Source: Thermoplasmatota archaeon
GTDB lineage: Archaea; Thermoplasmatota; E2; DHVEG-1
Assembly: GCA_030612095.1 (NCBI GenBank)
Contig: JAUWOO010000087.1
Span: 1-7,623, forward strand
Length of the DNA: 7,623 nucleotides
Reading direction: 5' to 3'
Positions 1 to 4,883 of the stretch are shown one piece after another. Every line of letters begins with the position of its first letter. Within the stretch, counting starts at the first letter, position 1. A program made the translations under genes and the position numbers. Below the pieces are notes generated by a model, which was not told where the DNA came from, ran no database searches, and was given only the letters and a program-made list of their open reading frames with translations.

Positions 1-596
1 TTTCTAGATATACGTGCTGTGTTACTTATTTCATCAAGTGTGCGAGGTACATTGCATTGCCTGCATGCAGCATACAAAGAAGCGGCTGTAACACCTTCGA
101 TGCTTCTACCACGGACTAATTTCTTCAATGCTGCTTTTCTATAAATCATTGCTGCTGTTTCTCTTATTGTTCTTGGAAGACTCATACTTGATGCAAGTCT
201 ATCAAGTCCTGAAAGAGCAATTGCTAAGTTTCTCTCTGTAGCATCACTGATTCTAACTCTTCTCTGCCATTTTCTTAGTCTATATAGTTGCGCTCTGTTT
301 CTTGTGGGTATTGATTTACCATACGAATCACGGTTTTTCCAGTCGATTATTGTACTAAGACCTTTATCATGAATCGTATAGGTCATCGGCGCTCCAGTTC
401 TGGCTCGTTTATCACGTTGATCGCTGTCAAATGCACGCCATTCAGGACCATGATCAATCAAATCTTCATCAATAACAAGACCGCAATCTTCGCAAACAAG
501 TTCTGCTCTAGAAAAGTCTCTACTGAGATGTGTACTCCCGCATTCAGGGCATTTAACAGTTTCCTATATTTTTTGTTTCTCTTTACTATTTGTCAA
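1..596 (-). CDS. tfb: Transcription initiation factor B (TFB), 5' part, with an in-frame TAG at codon 11
   Basis: Archaeal TFIIB homologue that binds TATA-bound TBP and recruits RNA polymerase. The gene runs off the left edge, leaving about 198 codons of a usual 300 or so. Numbered from the TTG at 594-596, a zinc ribbon is formed by C16-x2-C19 and C35-x2-C38, followed by the B-reader/linker region (GPEWRAFDSDQRDKRARTG, then GAPMTYTIHDKGLST) and the first cyclin repeat, which ends in the family signature RGRSIEGVTAASLYAACRQ. All of this is intact. The odd part is the start: between the TTG and the first zinc cysteine there is an in-frame TAG at 564-566, and no ATG, GTG or TTG lies between that TAG and the ribbon. 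The next in-frame start codons would remove the ribbon. The ten codons before the TAG (MTNSKEKQKI) look like the short charged tail usual in TFBs. An AGGT about 10 bases before the TTG is a weak SD. The family call is very secure; the start is not. Confidence 0.93.
564..566 (-). other. In-frame amber codon inside the TFB reading frame
   Basis: Read on the minus strand, TTG-ACA-AAT-AGT-AAA-GAG leads to ATA-TAG-GAA-ACT and then straight into the zinc-ribbon codons AAA-TGC-CCT. The reading frame before and after the TAG is the same. The other two frames upstream are closed by TGA or by TAG-TAA and offer no ATG, so a frameshift does not rescue the gene. Reading through TAG as pyrrolysine is known in methanogens that carry the pyl genes; none of those genes is in this window, so this is only a possibility. 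Confidence 0.6.
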
Positions 597-663
597 TTTA
601 AACCAGACCTATAATATTCTATTAGTCCTATTCTACAGTAAAAAAGAGAGAAGTAATCTGCTT

Positions 664-671
664 TATATAAA
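664..671 (-). promoter_or_regulatory. TATA box of the TFB gene, near-palindromic
   Basis: The minus strand reads GCATTTATATAAAG here, a strong archaeal TATA element. About 25 bases downstream predicts a transcription start near 643, giving a leader of roughly 46 bases before the TTG at 596. This supports TTG as the true start rather than a start further inside. The core is nearly self-complementary, so on the plus strand the same element would start transcription near 693, about 10 bases before the ATG of the small ORF at 702. Confidence 0.55.
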
Positions 672-701
672 TGCACGTACCTAGAGTTTTTTTGATAACA
701 C

Positions 702-860
702 ATGTGCAATAACTCATTCATATTCAAAAAAAGAACAAATTACCTGATGTTAATCGCCAGGGATATCTCAAGTGAACAAGAAGCAAAAGAGATTGAGTTT
801 ATTGCCAAAGTACTGACAGTGAAAAGATTAGTCAGCAGATTCACTAGTCAAAAATATTAG
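702..860 (+). CDS. Possible small protein, 52 residues, unrecognised
   Basis: An open frame from ATG at 702, bounded upstream by TAA, to TAG at 858-860. The product is basic, rich in Lys, Glu and Ser, with one likely amphipathic helix in the middle (SSEQEAKEIEFIAKVL). There is no signal peptide, cysteine motif or membrane segment. In favour of a gene is the TATA element at 664-671, which is well placed for a transcript with a leader of about 10 bases, typical of leaderless or near-leaderless archaeal genes. Against it are the short length, the absence of an SD and no recognised family. If TAG were decoded, the frame would continue for 11 more sense codons to TAA at 894-896. It could equally be a chance ORF in promoter DNA. 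Confidence 0.28.
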   Translation: MCNNSFIFKKRTNYLMLIARDISSEQEAKEIEFIAKVLTVKRLVSRFTSQKY

Positions 861-1083
861 GCGTATTTTACATTTTTGATTAACCTTAAAATCTAAGATA
901 GGAGTAAAATAAAGTTTTACTATTTTTTAAAGAGGAAAATGTACGAATGGTTGTAATGGGTAGTTAAGGATGCAAACCAGATAGCATTCTAGTTTTGTTT
1001 ACTGTTCTAATCGTCATAAATTCATCGGATATGCTGTGTGTAGATGACGGCAAGTTATATGAAAGAAACTATCTTGGAATGCG
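861..1083. other. Intergenic stretch with no gene seen
   Basis: AT-rich DNA between the possible small ORF and the 3' end of the acyltransferase gene. All frames are broken by closely spaced stops. A plus-strand frame stays open from about 970 to 1127 but has no convincing start or SD and runs into the acyltransferase gene from the opposite side. I see no hairpin with a T-tract, no tRNA-like fold and no repeat array. It may be decayed coding DNA, but no parent family can be named. Confidence 0.4.
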
Positions 1084-1872
1084 TCAGATAAGTACAAAAA
1101 TAAATAACACTCCAGCAATTGCAGGTTGATGAAGCAGATAGATAATTAGTGAGTGTTTGCCGACCCATGAAAGCGTTGTAAATGGTTTATATTTTGACAG
1201 ATCTGGGAGATAAAATCTTCTTTTATTGTCTTTGTAGAGTACATTCCCCACTACAATTCCTACTAATGTCGCTCCAAACCAAGGAATCAATGGAAAGTAA
1301 TCGATGGTATAACTCCAAATGTTTGCTTGGTGCATCCCGATAACCAGATGAAATACTGTTGGATTTTCAATGGGGTATTGCCCCATTATAATGCCAGCGA
1401 GAATTATTAAGGACGCAAATAAGATGTTGCAGTATTTCAGCCTTATAAACGGTATGCTTAATATAATGGATATGCCGATGAAGTGTAATACCCCAAAAAT
1501 AATTGGACGATCTGGCATGAATATAACAGTTACTATTGTTATGGCCATTCCAAATCCAAATATTTTTAATCCCCTTAGGATAAGATGCCTGTCGTATTTT
1601 TTTTGTTCTTGCGGAGTTTTACTAAGATTTTTGTTTTTACCTACAACTAGACATATGCCAACTAATAGGAAAAATACCGGGGGGACAGTCTCTTGGAACT
1701 GGTATATCTGATGGTTTAGAGAAACAATTCCGAAATAATCTAAATCCCATAGGAGGTGAAAGAATATCATGAAGGCGATTAAGATTCCTCTTAGTACATC
1801 TAATTCTATGAATCTACTAGAGGGTTGTCTGTTTATTTTCATTTTATTTAAGTCGGTAGACATGTTCTCCAT
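1084..1872 (-). CDS. DUF1624 / heparan-alpha-glucosaminide N-acetyltransferase-type membrane acyltransferase
   Basis: Integral membrane protein of 262 residues with about seven hydrophobic helices (near 26-46, 63-79, 97-118, 125-144, 149-166, 195-213 and 240-262). The first helix carries the family signature: R20, then LDVLRG at 24-29, and His39 in HLLWD, the region around the conserved histidine thought to take part in acyl transfer in this superfamily. Proteins of this kind move acetyl or acyl groups from a cytoplasmic CoA donor across the membrane onto sugars or related acceptors; the acceptor here is unknown. Length fits prokaryotic DUF1624 proteins. Start: ATG at 1872 gives the longest form, but the only SD-like sequence (AAGGT near 1874-1878) is better spaced for the ATG at 1863, so the first three residues may be absent. 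It ends in TGA, stands alone on its strand, and its neighbours give no clue to substrate. Confidence 0.85.
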   Translation of the reverse strand: MENMSTDLNKMKINRQPSSRFIELDVLRGILIAFMIFFHLLWDLDYFGIVSLNHQIYQFQETVPPVFFLLVGICLVVGKNKNLSKTPQEQKKYDRHLILRGLKIFGFGMAITIVTVIFMPDRPIIFGVLHFIGISIILSIPFIRLKYCNILFASLIILAGIIMGQYPIENPTVFHLVIGMHQANIWSYTIDYFPLIPWFGATLVGIVVGNVLYKDNKRRFYLPDLSKYKPFTTLSWVGKHSLIIYLLHQPAIAGVLFIFVLI

Positions 1873-1987
1873 TACCTTTGCATTCCACTGCCGTACTACT
1901 ATTTATCCTGATAAACTTTTTCATTAATGAATCAAAACACAATATCTCAAAAATCTTTCCTTCTGGAAAACATATGGTAATGGCAAA

Positions 1988-2053
1988 TCAATTCAAGTTT
2001 TTGAAAGATGGGAAAAAACAATCTTGAACAAACTGTTTTTCATTCATTCCCAC
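1988..2053 (-). CDS. Micro-ORF of 21 residues with a perfect Shine-Dalgarno
   Basis: GTG at 2051-2053 is preceded by GGAGGTGA (2061-2068) at a spacing of 7 bases, the strongest ribosome site in the window. The product is MGMNEKQFVQDCFFPSFKNL plus one Asn, then TGA at 1988-1990. An ATG two codons in (2045-2047) is an alternative start. It lies about 115 bases upstream of the acyltransferase gene on the same strand. In the same frame after the TGA, about 48 further sense codons follow before TAA, running into the start of the acyltransferase gene in a different frame. It may be a leader peptide, a small protein or the remains of a longer gene. I recognise no family. Confidence 0.4.
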   Translation of the reverse strand: MGMNEKQFVQDCFFPSFKNLN

Positions 2054-2060
2054 ATCCCTT

Positions 2061-2068
2061 TCACCTCC
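2061..2068 (-). promoter_or_regulatory. Consensus Shine-Dalgarno GGAGGTGA
   Basis: Eight bases fully complementary to the archaeal 16S rRNA tail, 7 bases before the GTG of the 21-codon ORF. A chance full-length SD at ideal spacing in AT-rich intergenic DNA is unlikely, which is the main reason to take that ORF seriously. Confidence 0.55.
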
Positions 2069-2112
2069 TATATCGTTCTCTAATGTTAGCCAAAAAGAAA
2101 CGACGTCTGCAT

Positions 2113-2126
2113 AAAATACATATAGC
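2113..2126. promoter_or_regulatory. TATA-like element in the divergent promoter region
   Basis: The plus strand reads AAAATACATATAGC. A start about 25 bases downstream falls near 2146-2150, just before the SD-like GGGCGGGATC of the tandem winged-helix gene. On the minus strand the same block (GCTATATGTATTTT) would start transcription near 2095, upstream of the micro-ORF at 2053. One element could therefore serve both directions; the plus-strand assignment is the stronger. Confidence 0.4.
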
Positions 2127-2164
2127 TCATTGTAAATACAAAGTTTGAGATGGGCGGGATCAAA

Positions 2165-2554
2165 ATGATAAATACCATAGAACAATTTGGCCGAAATGCA
2201 GGGAGACTATGGGAAATGCTTAATGCATGCGGTCCTCTTTCAGAAGCTCAGTTAATGGAGTTCACAAGTCTTAGATCATATGAATTTTATGTTGCAGTTG
2301 GGTGGTTGGCACGAGAAAACAAGATAGTTAAGGACGACACATTGTATAGACTGGATAAAACTAATTTGACTTTTGAAATCGGAGGAAATGCCGGTAAAAT
2401 ATGGAATGCACTTCGTACACAAAGAGAAGCTGGCATACCATATATATCAAAGTTGACACAGATGAAAATGAGCGATGCCTATTGTGCCCTAGGCTGGCTG
2501 GCTAGGGAAAACAAGATACAGATAAAGGCAGTGGAAGAAAACAACATCAAATGA
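2165..2554 (+). CDS. Tandem winged-helix protein (DUF2582 type)
   Basis: A 129-residue protein built of two copies of the same winged-helix unit. Copy 1 spans about 7-63 and copy 2 about 71-125; each opens with G-x-NAG-x-(L/I)W and closes with the identical GWLARENKI (46-54 and 110-118). This is the short archaeal winged-helix family DUF2582, usually a single domain, thought to bind DNA but without a firmly assigned role. The residues between the invariant ends differ strongly between copies, so this is an old duplication. Start: an upstream in-frame ATG at 2150 would add five residues, but GGGCGGGATC (2151-2161) resembles the SD GGAGGTGATC and is well placed for ATG at 2165. It ends in TGA, 9 bases from the end of the converging gene at 2564. 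No partner gene is on its strand. Confidence 0.82.
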   Translation: MINTIEQFGRNAGRLWEMLNACGPLSEAQLMEFTSLRSYEFYVAVGWLARENKIVKDDTLYRLDKTNLTFEIGGNAGKIWNALRTQREAGIPYISKLTQMKMSDAYCALGWLARENKIQIKAVEENNIK

Positions 2555-2566
2555 ATTTTTAATTCA
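2552..2566. repeat. Palindrome joining two convergent stop codons
   Basis: TGAATT-TTT-AATTCA is a perfect 6-base inverted repeat containing the TGA stops of both convergent genes. It is all AT apart from the outer G/C pair, so a hairpin would be weak. The central T run could help end transcription in both directions. It may simply reflect two TGA stops facing each other in AT-rich DNA. Confidence 0.35.
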
Positions 2567-2848
2567 GCCAACATAATTAGGCATTTCTTTGTCATCATCC
2601 TTTTTACTGTTGGGTTTTGCGTCAAGCACATCAATTGCAAGTATTGCATGTAGCGGCACGATTCTGATTTTACCCGTCATATCGCCATGATCTTTATCTA
2701 GTTTCATTATCAACCCGATTTCATCAATGCCTATGGTCATAAATCCTTTGAATATCCCCTTGGTTTCAAGTGCGCTATCTCTTCCACCAATTGAGATTAT
2801 GTTGTATTCTGATCCATCTGTTAGCTCCATCTCCGGTTTTTTACTCAT
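2564..2848 (-). CDS. Small conserved-looking beta-rich protein, function unknown
   Basis: A 94-residue soluble protein with no signal peptide, cysteines or membrane segment. Residues 8-77 alternate hydrophobic and charged positions in the manner of short beta strands (YNIISIGG, ALETKGIFKGFMTIG, EIGLIMKL, KIRIVPLHAILAIDVL), which suggests a small SH3- or Sm-like barrel; residues 78-90 are a charged linker and the protein ends in NYVG. I do not recognise a named family, and the fold is a guess from the pattern. Its ATG overlaps the TGA of the upstream winged-helix regulator (ATGA), so the two are translationally coupled and probably work together, perhaps with this protein as a partner or ligand sensor of the regulator. 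Confidence 0.75.
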   Translation of the reverse strand: MSKKPEMELTDGSEYNIISIGGRDSALETKGIFKGFMTIGIDEIGLIMKLDKDHGDMTGKIRIVPLHAILAIDVLDAKPNSKKDDDKEMPNYVG

Positions 2849-3291
2849 TCAATATCTCTCCTTTGTTTTTCAATAAGGTTCTGTAAGTGCTCTACGGTCT
2901 TACCGTAATTCTCGATTGCTACTTTAAGGTGCGCCTCAACGAAGTTCCAGGCTTTTTGAAGATTTCCATATCTTATACGATATGCTTTCTTATTCTGCTT
3001 AGTTATTTCATCAAACACCTGTATCTCTTCAAGGATGTCAAAACCCTTGAGTTTGTTAAGATGCCTATATACTGTGGGTCTTGACGTCTTGAGATCAACT
3101 GCAATTTCATCAACAAACCATGCCTTAGTGGGATGTTTAAGGAAAAAATCCGCAAAAATCTTGTAAGGGATAGATGGATCCGCCCCTTTTGAGAGATAAC
3201 CTATCTGTTCAAAAAACGTCTTCGCAACAATATCTGGATCGTCCTCACCAACTAATGGCGTGTTACTTTTAACCTGCAGTTCGAATACCAT
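2845..3291 (-). CDS. Winged-helix transcriptional regulator
   Basis: A 148-residue regulator with a helix-turn-helix at about 55-90: FVDEIAVDLKTSRPTVYRHL is a classic ArsR/MarR-like recognition segment, with the second helix (TSRPTVYRHLNKL) contacting DNA, followed by a beta wing (ILEEIQVFDEI to KKAYRIRYG). The C-terminal 35 or so residues form a charged long helix suited to dimerisation. No metal-binding cysteines are present. ATG at 3319-3321 would add ten residues, but the TATA box at 3329-3336 predicts transcription starting near 3307, after that codon, and GAGGG at 3302-3306 sits 10 bases before the ATG at 3289-3291, so I use the latter. It ends in TGA overlapping the next gene's ATG. 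It lies 101 bases downstream of glnA, on the same strand but with its own promoter. Its target and signal cannot be told from sequence. Confidence 0.82.
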   Translation of the reverse strand: MVFELQVKSNTPLVGEDDPDIVAKTFFEQIGYLSKGADPSIPYKIFADFFLKHPTKAWFVDEIAVDLKTSRPTVYRHLNKLKGFDILEEIQVFDEITKQNKKAYRIRYGNLQKAWNFVEAHLKVAIENYGKTVEHLQNLIEKQRRDIE

Positions 3292-3328
3292 ATAATATCT
3301 ACCCTCGTAAACTGAATGCATTATCCAA

Positions 3329-3336
3329 TTTATAAG
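3329..3336 (-). promoter_or_regulatory. TATA box of the regulator operon
   Basis: The minus strand reads CTTATAAATT across this site. A start about 25 bases downstream (near 3307) gives a short leader that includes GAGGG and leads to the ATG at 3291. It argues that the two-gene unit is transcribed independently of glnA, for which no T-tract hairpin is seen in the 71-base gap. Confidence 0.5.
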
Positions 3337-3392
3337 ATTTGTTTAACTATGAAACGTAGGAAGAGTAAATTGGTATAGGGTGCGGCTTGAAA

Positions 3393-4754
3393 TCATATAA
3401 TTGACAAATATTTGTCTAGCTCCCATTGTGTAACCTGGGTACGATATTCATTCCATTGTTGACGTTTCACATGTATGAAGTTCTTGAAAATATGTTCACC
3501 AAGCGTTTCTTTTAGCAATGTGCTCCCCTCCATAAAAGAAAGCGCATGTCCTAGGCTTTCAGGCAACTGACCGATAGCATGTTTTTCTTTTTCCATTTCT
3601 GATAAGGCATAAATATTTTTTTCAACAGGCGCTGGCGGATCTAGTTCATCTTCCATTCCTTTTAATCCTGCTGCGAGCATAACGGCAAACTGCAGATAAG
3701 GGTTACCTGATAGGTCGGGATTTCTCAGTTCGCATCTAGTGCCATTTCCTCGTTCTGTGGGTATGCGAATTAATGTACTTCGATTTCTGTTGGCCCATGA
3801 AATGTATGTAGGTGCTTCGTATCCCGGAACAAGTCTCTTATAAGAGTTTACTGTGGGGTTGAGGATACAATTAATTTCCTTTATGTATTTCAACAGGCCT
3901 GCGATAAAATGCCGTGCAACACCACTCAGTTGATTCTTATCATTGGGATCATAAAATGCGTTATCCCCATCATGTGTAAAAAGTGACATATGAGTGTGCA
4001 TCCCTGACCCATTTAACCCATATATTGGTTTGGGCATAAACGATGCGTGAAGATTATGCTTCGAAGCGATTACCTTTGTAATGTATTTTAATGTGATCAC
4101 TCGGTCAGCAGTAGTAACCGCGTCTGCATATCGAAAATTTATTTCGTGCTGACCAGCCGATACTTCGTGGTGTGAAGTATATGTTTGTATCCCTAGTTCT
4201 TTCAAAGCAATAGAAATATCTGCACGAACACCTTCTGCTAGATCGCGATGCGATAAATCAAAATAACCTGCAGAGTCATTAGGCACCAACGTTGTATTTT
4301 CCCCCTCTTTTTTAAACAAGAAGAATTCGCATTCGGGGCCAGTATTGAAAATATAACCCAGTTCCTTGACTTTATTTACAGTTTTTTCTAAAACGTATTT
4401 CGCGTCACCAATGAACCGCTGTCCATTTGGTTCGTAAATGTCACAATTAAGTTTAGCGGTTTTTCTTTTTTCAATACTTTCTGGAATTATCACAAAACTT
4501 TTCGGATCTGGTTTTGCAATTTTATCTGATTCCTCAATGGTTGCATATCCTGCGATAGAGGAGGCATCAAATGGTATTCCATCATCTAACGCTTCCTCTA
4601 ATCTACTTAAAGGGATTACTATATTTTTGGGAAAACCAAGAACGTCTACAAACTGCAATCGGACAAAAATAACATTCTCTTTTTTGGCAATTGATAATAT
4701 ATTATTCTCATCAACATGTGACATATTATCTCCAGTCTCACTTTCAACTCCCAT
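3393..4754 (-). CDS. glnA: Glutamine synthetase, type I alpha
   Basis: Makes glutamine from glutamate, ammonia and ATP in the cytoplasm, as a dodecamer. The 453 residues match GSI-alpha length. Active-site blocks occur in order: FDASSIAGYATIEESD (62-77), GPECEFFLF, EVSAGQHEINFRY, NGSGMHTHMSL, NPTVNSYKRLVPGYEAP, NRNRSTLIRIP and ELRNPDLSGNPYL, so metal, ATP and glutamate ligands appear complete. The tyrosine adenylylation segment of beta-type enzymes (NLYDLP) and the beta-specific insertion are absent; the region reads NIYALSEME, so adenylylation control is not expected. Position 72 is Thr where feedback-inhibited alpha enzymes have Arg (FVRIEESD in Bacillus), and the usual FDGSSIEG is FDASSIAG. 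GGTGAGGAG (4764-4772) supports ATG at 4754; an internal ATG at 4724 has a closer GGAG. It follows the glutamate synthase operon on the same strand, behind a terminator and its own promoter. Confidence 0.97.
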   Translation of the reverse strand: MGVESETGDNMSHVDENNILSIAKKENVIFVRLQFVDVLGFPKNIVIPLSRLEEALDDGIPFDASSIAGYATIEESDKIAKPDPKSFVIIPESIEKRKTAKLNCDIYEPNGQRFIGDAKYVLEKTVNKVKELGYIFNTGPECEFFLFKKEGENTTLVPNDSAGYFDLSHRDLAEGVRADISIALKELGIQTYTSHHEVSAGQHEINFRYADAVTTADRVITLKYITKVIASKHNLHASFMPKPIYGLNGSGMHTHMSLFTHDGDNAFYDPNDKNQLSGVARHFIAGLLKYIKEINCILNPTVNSYKRLVPGYEAPTYISWANRNRSTLIRIPTERGNGTRCELRNPDLSGNPYLQFAVMLAAGLKGMEDELDPPAPVEKNIYALSEMEKEKHAIGQLPESLGHALSFMEGSTLLKETLGEHIFKNFIHVKRQQWNEYRTQVTQWELDKYLSII

Positions 4755-4775
4755 TTTAATACTCTCCTCACCTGA

Positions 4776-4794
4776 TGACTAAATAAGATAGTCA
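4776..4794. promoter_or_regulatory. Inverted repeat, candidate operator of glnA
   Basis: TGACTA-N7-TAGTCA, a perfect 6-base inverted repeat, lies just upstream of the glnA SD and overlaps the start of transcription predicted from either TATA candidate (near 4791 or 4778). A bound repressor there would block polymerase. It does not match the GGAA-N6-TTCC operator of the methanogen nitrogen repressor NrpR, so any cognate factor would be different; the winged-helix regulator encoded at 2845-3291 is one candidate by position only. Confidence 0.4.
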
Positions 4795-4798
4795 CATG

Positions 4799-4820
4799 TA
4801 ATATAAGTATGTATATTAAA
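4799..4820 (-). promoter_or_regulatory. glnA promoter, two overlapping TATA candidates
   Basis: On the minus strand, TTTAATATA (4812-4820) and CTTATATTA (4799-4807) are both acceptable archaeal TATA elements. They predict starts near 4791 and 4778, leaving leaders of about 36 and 24 bases that both contain the SD. The sequence cannot decide between them. Confidence 0.45.
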
Positions 4821-4849
4821 AGCTAGGTTTAATCCCCAGTTATTACAAC

Positions 4850-4883
4850 AAAATAAAAAAAATGATGGCTATTATTTAGCCAT
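4850..4883 (-). terminator. Hairpin and T-tract after the glutamate synthase operon
   Basis: On the minus strand a perfect 7-base stem ATGGCTA-AATAA-TAGCCAT (4883-4865) is followed after two bases by TTTTTTTTATTTT (4862-4850). The stem contains the last codons of the synthase gene and its TAA stop. This looks like a bacterial-style intrinsic terminator; in archaea the T-tract alone is usually enough. It separates the operon from glnA. Confidence 0.65.

Noticed and set aside
369..614. Plus-strand open frame of 81 codons at the left end
   Set aside because: It lies antisense to the TFB gene, has no SD, and its composition is the mirror of TFB codons.
829..850. Two direct copies of TAGTCA 16 bases apart, the same hexamer as one arm of the glnA palindrome
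   Set aside because: Hexamers recur by chance at this length; the copies lie within the possible small ORF rather than upstream of a promoter and do not form the palindrome.
970..1127. Plus-strand open frame of about 50 codons
   Set aside because: It has no SD or suitable start, resembles no family I know, and overlaps the end of the acyltransferase gene on the other strand.
2054..2185. N-terminal extension of the micro-ORF to an ATG at 2185
   Set aside because: The extension would cross the TATA-like element and the SD at 2061-2068, and it overlaps the start of the winged-helix gene on the other strand.
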